From positions 186,001 through 250,000 of the forward strand of contig JNKJ01000010.1 of the NCBI GenBank assembly GCA_000702025.1: a stretch of DNA of 64,000 bases, written 5' to 3'. Positions 1 to 7,968 of the stretch are shown piece by piece; the first letter of the stretch is position 1; each line of letters opens with the position of its first letter. This DNA comes from Blautia schinkii DSM 10518. Its GTDB lineage: Bacteria > Bacillota > Clostridia > Lachnospirales > Lachnospiraceae. The notes beneath the pieces are model-generated. The model saw only the letters and a program-made list of their open reading frames with translations, did no database searches and was not told the origin of the DNA. The position numbers and the translations under genes were made by a program.

Positions 1-2
1 CG

Positions 3-398
3 CATGGAGACGCTGGAGGAAATCTACTCGTCGGCGAACAGGCATATTACATTCCTGATTGGGATGAAGTCATGTACGCCCCACCTGAAAGGGACGCGTG
101 GGTTATGTGTTGTCACCAATGGGCGGTAGACCTGTTCAATAAAACCCTCCGTGAAAATAAGGTGGATTATGAGTTGCAGCCCCACCGCCTTGCTTTTTAC
201 TGTTACCACATGTTTTTCTACTATCTTGTTGAATTTTTGAAGGGCTTTACCAAAGGCGGCTTACAAAAGGAAATGGAAGACTATTTTGATAGTTGGATTG
301 TGGAACGCATGGAATACGCCGAAACCAATCTCCCGGCAAGGGCCGCTTGCGCTGCCTTGCCAAACGCCCCACAGGTGGAGCGGCGACGGCCCGACTGA
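3..398 (+). CDS. Partial aminoglycoside-type phosphotransferase (3' part)
   Basis: The reading frame is open from the window edge, so the true start lies upstream. Near the edge it encodes HGDAGGNLL, which resembles the catalytic loop (HGDxxxxN) of the APH/choline kinase family although one residue shorter, and then DWDEVMYAPPERD, which resembles the metal-binding DxD segment of spectinomycin-type phosphotransferases. The product would be a cytosolic small-molecule kinase; the substrate cannot be told. The last 25 or so residues (rich in Ala, Pro and Arg) look unlike the family and may be an out-of-frame end. It is a host gene upstream of the gene that carries the prophage. Confidence 0.6.
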   Translation, partial: HGDAGGNLLVGEQAYYIPDWDEVMYAPPERDAWVMCCHQWAVDLFNKTLRENKVDYELQPHRLAFYCYHMFFYYLVEFLKGFTKGGLQKEMEDYFDSWIVERMEYAETNLPARAACAALPNAPQVERRRPD

Positions 399-637
399 TA
401 GACGGGAGAGTTGTACCTGCTGCCCACAATTTGGTAAAAGTAGAAGGAAGCAAAAACTTTAAATAACACTTCAAATAAATAATCCGGAGTGTGGGAGCCC
501 GGAATCTTAAATTTTCGCCTTGTAATACCCATCACCTCAAGATATACTATAACCATAGATTCGCCTTATATCAGAACGGGAATAGGAGAAGCATTTATAG
601 AATAAAGAATGGCTTTGGCGGAGAGGAGGGCGCAGAC

Positions 638-1858
638 ATGGGGAGATTTTTAAATAGCAGGATACCTTACGAAGAATACAAAGAAATGACTAATATGCGT
701 TTTTTTGTAGATAAAACGCTGCTGATAAAGGATGTTATAGATTCTGTAAAGATTGACGGCCAAAAGTATTTATGCATTACAAGACCGCGCCGTTTCGGAA
801 AAAGCGTTATGGCAAATATGCTGGGTGCTTTTTTAGGAAAGGCAGTGGATGCTGGCGCTTTATTTTCCAATCTGAACATTTCGAAAGAAGAAAGGTATAG
901 TCAACATTTAAATACTTATATTGTCATCTATATTGATTTCAGCAGATTTCCGGAAAATTGCAGAACCTATCCGGAATATATGGAACGTATCCTGAATGTA
1001 CTGAAGAAAGATTTACTGGAAGGATATCCAGAGCTAAAACTAAGCGTTACGGATGCAGTGTGGGATATTCTAATGAGTATTTTTGAAAAAACATCAGATA
1101 AATTTGTCTTTATAATGGATGAATGGGATGCTGTTTTTCAAAAAGATTTTATTTTTGAGAAAGACAAAAAGGCGTATTTGGAATTCCTGAGAAATCTTCT
1201 AAAAGGACAGCCCTATGTTGAACTGGCATATATGACTGGTGTTCTCCCTATAGCGAAGTACTCCAGCGGTTCCGAACTGAATATGTTCCTGGAGTATGAT
1301 ATGGCGATGAAGATGAAATTCAGTGAATATTTTGGATTCAACGACAGGGAAGTGGATGAGCTTTTTGAGATTTATCAGAATACAACAAGTAAGTGCAGAA
1401 TCACAAGAGAAGAACTGACTCAGTGGTACGATGGCTATCATACTGCGGGGGGAGAGCGGCTTTATAATCCACGTTCTGTGGTATGTGCTCTAACAGATAA
1501 CCAAATCAGCAGTTACTGGACCAGCTCCGGACCATATGATGAAATTTTCTTTTATATCCGCAACAATATCGATGAGGTGAGGGATGACATTGCTCTGATG
1601 GTTTCCGGAGAGCATATTGAAATTAAGCTACAGGGATATTCTGTGACAAATACGGAGCTAAATACTAAGAATCAGATTTATTCTGCCATGGTGGTATATG
1701 GGCTTTTGACTTATGATGGCGATGAGCATGAAGTGTTTATTCCAAACCGTGAGCTGATGGAGAAATACAAAGAGCTTTTGATGACAAATGAGAGCTTGGG
1801 TTATGTACATCGGCTGTCCGTTTGTAAATGTATAACAGAACATGAAAGAAGCCTTTAA
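638..1858 (+). pseudogene. AAA-ATPase-like/PD-(D/E)XK protein, N-terminal part, split by the prophage
   Basis: This encodes the N-terminal AAA-ATPase-like domain of a large family found in gut Firmicutes and Bacteroidetes, normally followed by a C-terminal PD-(D/E)XK nuclease-like domain. The Walker A-like loop is RPRRFGKS and the Walker B-like strand is FIMDEWD. ATG 638 is chosen because GGAGAGGAGG lies just upstream; in-frame codons back to 491 look non-coding. Host sequence ends at codon 393 (Leu, 1814-1816); the last 13 codons are phage DNA. The missing nuclease part is at 52838-53278 in the same frame, and joining the two at TG restores an open frame of about 539 codons. The function of the family is not established. 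Confidence 0.85.
1796..1842. other. attL: attL: left prophage junction, crossover TG at 1815-1816
   Basis: Host codons reading G-Y-V-H-R-L end at 1816 and phage sequence follows. The phage arm has TGTATAACAGAACA at 1829-1842, the inverted counterpart of 52810-52823 in attR (13 of 14 matches). When the ends are joined as attP, the two arms are 26 bp apart and the exact centre is the TG dinucleotide, as expected for the 2-bp crossover of a large serine recombinase. Confidence 0.8.
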
Positions 1859-1896
1859 TTTCAAGCATTTCCCGGCGAATAAAGGGGGCTTGAAAT

Positions 1897-2136
1897 ATGG
1901 TGATTTTGCAGATCATAACAATGATTATCGCGCTTGTCGTCCTGATCGTTCTATTCGCGATCGCGATCTTCTTGTTCCTGATTATGCTTCTTGTAGACCT
2001 TTATTCAATGGGTATCATTGACGAATGTTTCCTATGTCGCGACAAAAAGAAAGGCGCGTGTAAAACGTGCCGGTTTAGGTTCATACGGAAACGAAAGGAA
2101 GGTCGAAATGAAAAAGGAACACGAAAAAGTCATTGA
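1897..2136 (+). CDS. Small membrane protein with cysteine-rich tail
   Basis: First gene inside the left phage end. Residues 3-38 form one long or two short hydrophobic segments, followed by Cys residues (ECFLCRDK, CKTCRF) that resemble a small metal-binding knuckle, and then a basic tail. AAAGGGGGC upstream supports the ATG. The ribosome site lies in one arm of an inverted repeat (TTTCAAGC near 1858, GCTTGAAA near 1887), which could restrain translation. It overlaps the next gene by 29 bases. No known family recognised. Confidence 0.6.
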   Translation: MVILQIITMIIALVVLIVLFAIAIFLFLIMLLVDLYSMGIIDECFLCRDKKKGACKTCRFRFIRKRKEGRNEKGTRKSH

Positions 2137-2434
2137 AAATATGCTGGCGGACATTCGCCAGATTCCCGGTTTTATATCCGGATTAGGCGCGCAATCTGCG
2201 ACGCTGGAATCATATATCCACGCGGCAAAGGATTTTCAGGAAGCGCACGAACACGAAGTCGTGATTCTGGACGCGATTATCATGTCGGAAAATTTTAGAA
2301 AAATATTGAAGCGGCCCGGCGTGGATCGTGATGAAATTCAGGCAATGATCGAACATTATGAAAGTGACATTGAAAAACACGCGCGGCTTCTTCATGAGTT
2401 CATAGAAGAACGGAAATATCATAATTGGAATTGA
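2108..2434 (+). CDS. Hypothetical phage protein, helical
   Basis: A 108-residue hydrophilic protein that looks largely alpha-helical, with many Glu, Lys and His residues. ATG 2108 follows AAGGAAGG at normal spacing; an upstream in-frame ATG (2018) lies inside the previous gene and has no ribosome site. It sits in the small operon between attL and the recombinase terminator. Small genes beside integrase genes sometimes encode directionality factors, but nothing in this sequence proves that. Not recognised. Confidence 0.6.
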   Translation: MKKEHEKVIENMLADIRQIPGFISGLGAQSATLESYIHAAKDFQEAHEHEVVILDAIIMSENFRKILKRPGVDRDEIQAMIEHYESDIEKHARLLHEFIEERKYHNWN

Positions 2435-2448
2435 ACGGGGAAATCAAA

Positions 2449-2610
2449 ATGTTTTATTTTCTGAAGCTGGACATTGAAAAATTCTTCCCGAACGGGAGTT
2501 TTGAAAAGTTATCAAAGAAAAAACAGCACGAATTCCGGAAGAAATACAATGAGATTCAGCGAAACTTTGATGAAAGAATATCCAGGAACGAAAAAGGCGG
2601 CCGTCATTGA
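2449..2610 (+). CDS. Small hypothetical protein
   Basis: A 53-residue basic, charged protein rich in Lys, Arg and Phe. ATG 2449 is preceded by a GGGGAAA ribosome site; an in-frame ATG at 2425 overlaps the preceding stop. It is convergent with the recombinase gene and the two coding ends overlap by 7 bases inside a shared terminator hairpin. Its size, charge and place next to the integrase make it another candidate directionality factor, on position only. Confidence 0.5.
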   Translation: MFYFLKLDIEKFFPNGSFEKLSKKKQHEFRKKYNEIQRNFDERISRNEKGGRH

Positions 2611-2630
2611 CCGCCCTTTTTGTTCCCTGG
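2582..2630. terminator. Bidirectional terminator between convergent genes
   Basis: Arms 2582-2600 and 2611-2630 pair over about 19 bp around a 10-base loop, with an A-run in the left arm and a T-run in the right arm. It can therefore terminate transcription from either side, and it covers the stop codons of both converging genes. Confidence 0.75.
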
Positions 2631-4595
2631 AAAATGTTCACATGATATATATTGTTTGCCGCATATCGGGCAGATTTCAGCTTCACAGCCGAAGTGATGG
2701 CGTCGGCCGAACCTGGCGGCGCAATCATAACAGATCGCGTTCTTCTTCCCGGCGAACGGATCGCCCGGATCGCCTACTTTGATTCTTCGATACATTTTCC
2801 CTTGATAGGTTATAGACCGGACGCGACAGCCTAACGTCAGCCCGATCCGGCCGCCGCATTTCGGACATTCCTGTTGAAATTTGTTCCGGTATATAAATCT
2901 ATGCGTCAGGCCGTTCGCGAACGTGATTTCCTGAATACGGCCGTCCTTCACGGTAATGTGATCTATAATTTGCGCGAAAAAGTCCTTTAATATTTCATTG
3001 TCGATCTGCAAGGCCAGATCAATATAATCAATGTGTTTCCGCGACATGATCTTCTGACTTATCAGGAACGCCGAAGCCTTCCTGATGAACGACAGGTCAG
3101 CGGCGTCCGGCCCGGCCGGAGCGTCCAGCGCGTCGATCTTTTCCTGTATGTCACGAATGTTCTTCTGAATCTCTTTTCGCCTGGCGGACATTTCTTCCGC
3201 CGTCATGCTTTCCGGATCGAAAAGATACAGTTCCATGAGCCGATCCGCGGCCCGTTGCGCCTTTTCCTTTTCCGCCTTCAGAATTTCATATTCCACGCCG
3301 TCGCCAGGGCCGCCGCCGTCCGCTTCCAGGATTTCCGGGAAATACCGGCCGCCGCCAGCGGCCCCGGAAGACAACGCCGCGAACATTTCGTTCAAGCCCT
3401 GGCGTTCGATCCCGACAATGTTCAGGAAGTCGTCGCCGCGGAGCAGTTCCCTTTCAAGCTGATCCAGCGTCGTGATCTTGTCAAAATTCTTCTGCGCGCG
3501 CGTCATGTTCGCGACATAGTTCAGCACGAACGGCCCTAAAATCGTTTCACTGATCGTTTTCCCGTCACAGTCAAGTGTATGTGATTGCTTCGTGCAACGG
3601 TACACGGACGGCCGGAATCCGTTTTCGCGCGGCCTGTCCTTCGTCACGATGAAGCCGCCGCCGCACGTGCCGCAACGGAGAAGCCCGGCGAACGTGTGTG
3701 TGTAGCAATTCCGGAATTCCGCCGTGTTCCTGGAAGCGTTTTTGTCCATGATCTTATTACAGCGCGCGAATTGTTCTTCGGATATGATCGGCGTGTGATT
3801 GTTCTTCCGGACGATCCATTCGCTTTCAGGCTTGATCGTGCCGCGCGACGTTTCCCGCACGTTATAGCGGTACGTGCCTATATAGAACGGGTTCCGGATC
3901 ATGTCGTGTATGACCTTCGACGTCCAGGTTCCGCCGCGCCGCCCGCGGATTCCGTCGCGGTACAACATGCGCGCAATTTGCGTCGTGGATCGGGTTTCTT
4001 CGTACTTGTCGAATATCATTTTGACAAGTTCCGCTTCGCCGTTCCAGTCCGGAACCGGGAAGGCGTCGCCTTCGTCCAGACGATAACCGATCGGAATGTG
4101 TCCGCCGTTCCACAGGCCGTTTTCGGCCCGGTCAAGCATAATCCCCATGACACGTTCAGCGGTCATTTTCCGTTCGAGTTCCGCGAAGATCAGGATGATC
4201 TTCAGCATGGCTTCGCCGATCGCGGTTGACGTGTCGAATTGTTCGTTCAGCGAAATGAACGTGACGCCGTGCTTTTTCAGTTCTTCATACATTTCAGCAA
4301 AATCAAGAAGATTCCGGGAAATCCGGTCAACCTTCCAGACGATCAGGTGTGTGAACTGGCCCCGGCGTATTCCGGACATCATTTTTTGATATTCCGGCCG
4401 GTCAGTATTCTTCGCGGAATATCCGTCGTCTTCAAAGATCGCGAAGCGCGTGATCCCTAAAAATTTCAAATATTCTTTCAGCTTCTTCCGCTGAAAAGGT
4501 AAACTGTCCTTGTCTACCTGGTAGCGCGTGGACACGCGGACATACAGGGCCGCTTCATCTTCGCCAGGCGCGCGCCGCGTCCTATTTTTGTTCAT
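2604..4595 (-). CDS. int: Large serine recombinase (phage integrase)
   Basis: A 663-residue large serine recombinase that would integrate and excise the prophage at a 2-bp crossover. Residues 15-160 are the resolvase catalytic domain; the nucleophile is probably Ser22 in YVRVSTR. A recombinase domain follows (PIGYRL, DMIRNPFYIGTYRY), then a zinc ribbon (LRCGTCGGGF and YRCTKQ), a coiled coil and a DNA-binding tail. The far C-terminus has extra cysteine pairs (CPKCGG, CYDCA, CPICGKQ), giving one or two additional zinc ribbons not usual in the family. The start follows AAAGGGGAAGCC. It lies at the left phage end, consistent with the mapped attachment sites. Confidence 0.95.
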   Translation of the reverse strand: MNKNRTRRAPGEDEAALYVRVSTRYQVDKDSLPFQRKKLKEYLKFLGITRFAIFEDDGYSAKNTDRPEYQKMMSGIRRGQFTHLIVWKVDRISRNLLDFAEMYEELKKHGVTFISLNEQFDTSTAIGEAMLKIILIFAELERKMTAERVMGIMLDRAENGLWNGGHIPIGYRLDEGDAFPVPDWNGEAELVKMIFDKYEETRSTTQIARMLYRDGIRGRRGGTWTSKVIHDMIRNPFYIGTYRYNVRETSRGTIKPESEWIVRKNNHTPIISEEQFARCNKIMDKNASRNTAEFRNCYTHTFAGLLRCGTCGGGFIVTKDRPRENGFRPSVYRCTKQSHTLDCDGKTISETILGPFVLNYVANMTRAQKNFDKITTLDQLERELLRGDDFLNIVGIERQGLNEMFAALSSGAAGGGRYFPEILEADGGGPGDGVEYEILKAEKEKAQRAADRLMELYLFDPESMTAEEMSARRKEIQKNIRDIQEKIDALDAPAGPDAADLSFIRKASAFLISQKIMSRKHIDYIDLALQIDNEILKDFFAQIIDHITVKDGRIQEITFANGLTHRFIYRNKFQQECPKCGGRIGLTLGCRVRSITYQGKMYRRIKVGDPGDPFAGKKNAICYDCAARFGRRHHFGCEAEICPICGKQYISCEHFPGNKKGGQ

Positions 4596-4631
4596 GGCTT
4601 CCCCTTTCTTCAGCCTGGCCGGAAAAAGGGT

Positions 4632-4665
4632 ATAAAAAGAAAGCCCGTTGCATTTTTCGGGCTTT
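4632..4665 (-). terminator. Terminator upstream of the integrase
   Basis: Read on the minus strand, an 8-bp stem (AAAGCCCG with CGGGCTTT) is followed by CTTTTT. It would stop transcripts from the membrane SWIM gene before the integrase, so that the integrase needs its own promoter or regulated read-through. Confidence 0.55.
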
Positions 4666-4682
4666 CGTGATATACTTAATAT

Positions 4683-4763
4683 GCTTATTTAAGTATCAGA
4701 TTGCCCGATCCGGTCAAGCTGGTAAACGGCGGTTATCTATTGCAGTAGATAACCGCTATTTTT
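4683..4763 (+). ncRNA. Candidate small RNA with own promoter and terminator
   Basis: The gap between two minus-strand genes holds a plus-strand promoter-like pair, TTGCAT (4648-4653) and TATACT (4671-4676) with 17-bp spacing. About 50 bases later there is a strong terminator: 11-bp perfect stem 4729-4739/4746-4756 followed by seven T. There is no convincing coding frame between them. The predicted RNA is about 80 nt and diverges from the integrase gene. Its existence is inference from promoter and terminator only. Confidence 0.4.
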
Positions 4764-4767
4764 TTAT

Positions 4768-5220
4768 TTAGTTTTCTGAACTTCTTTCGATCTGATCCAT
4801 TAAATAATAAATGTGCTTACACGGGGCCTTCCGTTCCTTGAAGTCCGGACACGTGCAAGATTTCAGCGTCGTCCGGTACGATCCGCCCTTCTTCCCCGTA
4901 AACGTCGCGCAACGGCTTTTTACGTCGATCTTCCGCGGCGTCAATTCGCCGTTTCTGGCGCGCGCCTGGCGTTCGATCTGCGGCCGCGCGTCCTTGTTCA
5001 CGTCATAACGCTTCAGCAATTTTTCCGTGGGCGTCATGGAATACAGGATTTCGGGGAGAACAAAGGCCAGGCCCGCGGCGGCGTAAACGATAATCATGAA
5101 GGCGGTTTCGGCTGGCGGGTAACTGAACCGGCCCGTCGCCGCCTGGATCGGAATGACCGCCGCAAAGATTAAACAAATCAGCGTGATATAAAATCGTTTT
5201 GTACTTGTGAATAAGAACAT
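4768..5220 (-). CDS. Membrane-anchored SWIM zinc-finger protein
   Basis: A 150-residue protein with two hydrophobic segments near the N-terminus (about residues 10-28 and 37-58) and a soluble C-terminal half. The latter carries a SWIM-like motif, CTCPDF followed by PCKH (CxC...CxH), a small zinc site used for nucleic-acid or protein binding. A SWIM domain tethered to the membrane in the lysogeny region is unusual and could suit superinfection exclusion or sensing, but that is a guess. It reads in the same direction as the repressor, 22 bases downstream of it, so it is likely expressed in the lysogen. Confidence 0.65.
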   Translation of the reverse strand: MFLFTSTKRFYITLICLIFAAVIPIQAATGRFSYPPAETAFMIIVYAAAGLAFVLPEILYSMTPTEKLLKRYDVNKDARPQIERQARARNGELTPRKIDVKSRCATFTGKKGGSYRTTLKSCTCPDFKERKAPCKHIYYLMDQIERSSEN

Positions 5221-5241
5221 TTCATTCCCTTCTTTCGCGCT

Positions 5242-5733
5242 TTATGCGTTCTTTTTGGCGGCGTCGTCGCCGAAGGCTGACAATCCTTCCGCCTGTCTTG
5301 CTTCAAGTTCAAGTTCCTGACGGTATTCAGCAACTTCGCGATCAATCCGTTCCGCGGTCGATTCTTCGTGCTGGCCGTCTTCAGCGGCGACGACATTCCG
5401 AAAGAATTCCCGGACGGCCGCCCGGCGTTCCGGGGATAATTTCAGATATTCATAAACGAAATTATAATCAAAATCGTTCAGTGAATACTTCAATCGAAGC
5501 TGATCCATGACGGCCGCGGTTGTCCGGACGAACGGATCGCCGCTTCCCGTCCGAATCCATTCTTCCCGGACGTCGAATTCAGAGCATATCAATTTAATAT
5601 GTTTATCGGTCACATTCCGGACGCCGCTTTCAATATTAGATATTCCGGATTTTGAAAGGCCGATTCTTTCGCCGAATTGTTCCTGACTTAAATTAAGCAG
5701 TTCAGAACGCAATTCCTTTATTCTTTCATTCAT
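5242..5733 (-). CDS. CI-like XRE-family repressor
   Basis: A 163-residue repressor. Residues 1-65 form a helix-turn-helix of the XRE/Cro-CI type (LSQEQFGERIGLSKSGISNIE), and the rest is a helical oligomerisation-type tail with no LexA-like Ser/Lys protease residues seen, so induction may not use RecA autocleavage. ATG 5733 is placed 8-9 bases after AAGGAAG; a GTG at 5742 is too close to that site. It faces the early operon across two operator copies (5774-5789 and 5815-5830) and probably maintains lysogeny and its own level. Confidence 0.85.
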   Translation of the reverse strand: MNERIKELRSELLNLSQEQFGERIGLSKSGISNIESGVRNVTDKHIKLICSEFDVREEWIRTGSGDPFVRTTAAVMDQLRLKYSLNDFDYNFVYEYLKLSPERRAAVREFFRNVVAAEDGQHEESTAERIDREVAEYRQELELEARQAEGLSAFGDDAAKKNA

Positions 5734-5763
5734 TTTGTTCACTTCCTTTCCTGGCGCATTTTC

Positions 5764-5840
5764 ATATTATCACACAAAGTTCTGTTTGTAAACATTTTTT
5801 TGAAAAAAGTATTGACAAAGTTCTGTTTGGGGATTATAAT
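5764..5840. promoter_or_regulatory. Divergent lysogeny switch: two promoters, each with an operator in its spacer
   Basis: Plus strand: TTGACA 5812-5817, 17-bp spacer, TATAAT 5835-5840, driving the early genes. Minus strand: TTTACA (5792-5787), 17-bp spacer, TAATAT (5769-5764), driving the repressor. A 15-bp direct repeat, ACAAAGTTCTGTTTG, sits at 5774-5788 and 5815-5829, so each copy fills one promoter spacer; the two are 41 bp apart (about four helical turns). Each copy has ACAAA/TTTGK dyad arms. They are the obvious repressor operators. Confidence 0.8.
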
Positions 5841-5927
5841 GTTTTCAGACGGAACGAGAAGAACCGTAAAAACAGCACATTGACAACTGAATATAGGCCG
5901 AAATAAAGGGGAAAGGGGGTTGAAATT

Positions 5928-6098
5928 ATGATGAAGGATTTTGAAAAGACGGTTCCGAACGTCACGGCGGAAGACCTGAAGTTCATCAAGGAATACACGA
6001 ACCTTCCCGCGGACAAAAAAATCCTTGTCAGCGGTATCGTGATCGGCGTGAACCTGGACGAAAAGAACCGGGCGTTCAAAGAACTGAAAATGGCCTGA
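5928..6098 (+). CDS. Small early phage protein
   Basis: A 56-residue protein, first gene of the early operon, about 80 bases after the predicted transcription start. GAAAGGGGG lies upstream of two adjacent ATGs (5928 and 5931); either may be used. The sequence is amphipathic and of mixed charge, with a predicted strand region around ILVSGIVIGVN. Its position opposite a CI-type repressor is that of a Cro or antirepressor gene, but I see no helix-turn-helix. Confidence 0.6.
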   Translation: MMKDFEKTVPNVTAEDLKFIKEYTNLPADKKILVSGIVIGVNLDEKNRAFKELKMA

Positions 6099-6129
6099 CC
6101 GAAAGGCCAGGCCGGAAAGGATCACCAAA

Positions 6130-6285
6130 ATGAACAGAAACGACATTATGCAATACGCCGCGGAATGTGGCGACGAATCAGCGGCGAACCTTTTGTTATT
6201 GATCGGGCCGGACGGCTTCGACGGTTCGTTCGATGAATATGAGAGTTTGGAAAGAAAATTCCAGAAAGGCGGAATCAATGAATAA
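6130..6285 (+). CDS. Small early phage protein
   Basis: A 51-residue acidic protein starting at ATG 6130 after GGAAAGGATC. It begins with a probable helix (DIMQYAAECGDESAANLLLL), then has a Gly/Asp/Phe-rich turn region. It overlaps the next gene by 8 bases, indicating translational coupling. No family recognised. Confidence 0.6.
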   Translation: MNRNDIMQYAAECGDESAANLLLLIGPDGFDGSFDEYESLERKFQKGGINE

Positions 6286-6550
6286 AGAGCGAAGAAAGCG
6301 GATCAATGACGTAATCGCGCGGCTGGACGATATTCAGCCCATGTTAGAAGAAATTCGTTCCGAAATCGAACAGATCAAGGACGAAGAAGAAGAATACAAG
6401 GACAATATCCCGGAAAATATGCAATCCGGCGAACGGTATGAACGCGCTGAATCAGCTTGTGAAAGCCTGGACGAAGCCCTTTCAAGGTTCGATGATTTTG
6501 AAGAACCGTTCGGGGAAATCCAGGGCTATCTTGAAGAAGCGGCGGAATAG
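6278..6550 (+). CDS. Acidic coiled-coil protein
   Basis: A 90-residue, strongly acidic and almost wholly helical protein; residues 10-50 (DIQPMLEEIRSEIEQIKDEE) have heptad-like spacing of hydrophobic residues. ATG 6278 follows AAAGGCGG and overlaps the previous stop. Small acidic coiled-coil proteins in phage early regions are often inhibitors or DNA mimics, but there is no direct evidence here. Confidence 0.6.
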   Translation: MNKERRKRINDVIARLDDIQPMLEEIRSEIEQIKDEEEEYKDNIPENMQSGERYERAESACESLDEALSRFDDFEEPFGEIQGYLEEAAE

Positions 6551-6561
6551 GGGGCGTGAAT

Positions 6562-6984
6562 ATGTGGGCTTACAGCCTGGACGAAGAATATTTCAGCGTG
6601 GCCGGGGAAACGATCGGATCGGCGATCGTTGCGGCTACACTGGAACTTCAGGATCGTCTTGACGAATACAGGAAAGCGAAAGGGAATCCGGACGCTATGT
6701 TCCCGGTCGGCCCTGAATGTACGGTATACGTCGGAGAATGTACGGAACACAAGCCGAAATTCTCTGATTACTGCGACATCCTGGAAACGCTGGAAGAACA
6801 GGCGGTTGACGATGAATTCGGCGACGCGGCGGGCGATTGGTTTTCCGGTATTCCGAAAGAATGGGTTCAGGAATTGAACGCGGCCGTTGACAACATAATT
6901 TCTGAATGGCTGACAAAACATGATCTGGAACCGAAGTTCATAAAAGTCGATTCATGGACAGAAGTTGTAATCACACTGAAATGA
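6562..6984 (+). CDS. Hypothetical early phage protein
   Basis: A 140-residue acidic soluble protein starting MWAYSLDEEYFSV. ATG 6562 lies 8 bases after AGGGGG, a better site than the upstream GTG at 6556. It is part of the same closely packed early operon. The central part contains a run of aromatic and acidic residues and ends in a helix (EWVQELNAAVDNIISEWL). I do not recognise a family or catalytic motif. Confidence 0.65.
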   Translation: MWAYSLDEEYFSVAGETIGSAIVAATLELQDRLDEYRKAKGNPDAMFPVGPECTVYVGECTEHKPKFSDYCDILETLEEQAVDDEFGDAAGDWFSGIPKEWVQELNAAVDNIISEWLTKHDLEPKFIKVDSWTEVVITLK

Positions 6985-7047
6985 CGGCCGGGCCTGACTG
7001 CAATCAGGCAATGTGATACTTAAAATAAGCGAAAGGGGTTTTATTAC

Positions 7048-7968
7048 ATGAATAAAACCGACGAATTCTATATTCACGACACGACGATCCGTTTCAATAC
7101 GTCGCAAGGGTGGAAAGGGATCGGACGTTCCGTTCAATATGAACATTACAGTTATTTTTATCAGATTTTGCACATGCTGGAATCAGAGGGCTTCAAGGTC
7201 GAAAAGGACGCGGAAGTTTTGAGGGATTATAAAAACATAAGCAGAGATCATTGGCAAGGGCAACGCGGTGATTTAGAGTTTTCCGCGAAGAAATTCCCGG
7301 CCGGGTTTGAAATCACGTTTTTTCAGAACATCGTTTTCGATAATCCGAACGGCGGGAAATATGATTTTGACAAACTGGCGAAAATGCCGTATCTGATCCG
7401 CCTTCAGTATCTTGTTTCTATGCGGAAAGTCGTCGAAAAGCTGAAGACGCTGACGGAAGCGAAAGACAGGACGCCGCCGCCAGCGAAGACGGCTGAAGAA
7501 AAAATCCGGCGCGATCTTGTGTATAACTGGCACTTTTTCCCGGATATGAATTTTGATTTTCGGGAAATCCGCGAACCTGAATCGTCATATTACGGGCTTG
7601 ACCGCAACAAAAAGCCGATCCACAACGGCGACGTGAAATATTTCCGGGATAGCTGGAACGGTTACATAATGCGGGGCCGCGCGTATTATTGCGCAAATAT
7701 GAATTGGTGGGTGATCCTGAATAAACGGGAAGCCGTCATTGTTAGCAACTATGATATGTTTGACGATTTCCCGGCCGGCGATCCGCGGCGCGTTGCGCCG
7801 AACCGGACGCCGAAAGAATACGCCGCACTTCGGGAGAAACAGGAGAAGGCGAAGGCTGACGCGCTTGATCTGATCGCGCGCCTGGAAAATCACGGCGTCA
7901 GGGTTCCGAAAAAGGCAAGAAGGGCGTGTATCAATGAAGTATGTCGGAAGCAAAGCGAAGATCAGTAA
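7048..7968 (+). CDS. Hypothetical phage protein, 306 residues
   Basis: A mixed alpha/beta soluble protein starting MNKTDEFYIHDT after GAAAGGGG. The C-terminal third is aromatic-rich (GYIMRGRAYYCANMNWW) and ends in a basic helical tail. It overlaps the 5' end of the broken adenine methylase by 35 bases, so the two are probably translated together; a role in modification or counter-restriction is possible on position alone. No family is recognised from the sequence. Confidence 0.65.
   Translation: MNKTDEFYIHDTTIRFNTSQGWKGIGRSVQYEHYSYFYQILHMLESEGFKVEKDAEVLRDYKNISRDHWQGQRGDLEFSAKKFPAGFEITFFQNIVFDNPNGGKYDFDKLAKMPYLIRLQYLVSMRKVVEKLKTLTEAKDRTPPPAKTAEEKIRRDLVYNWHFFPDMNFDFREIREPESSYYGLDRNKKPIHNGDVKYFRDSWNGYIMRGRAYYCANMNWWVILNKREAVIVSNYDMFDDFPAGDPRRVAPNRTPKEYAALREKQEKAKADALDLIARLENHGVRVPKKARRACINEVCRKQSEDQ

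Noticed and set aside
491..637. Upstream extension of the AAA-ATPase-like gene
   Set aside because: No ribosome site and atypical amino acids; ATG 638 has GGAGAGGAGG and the expected family start.
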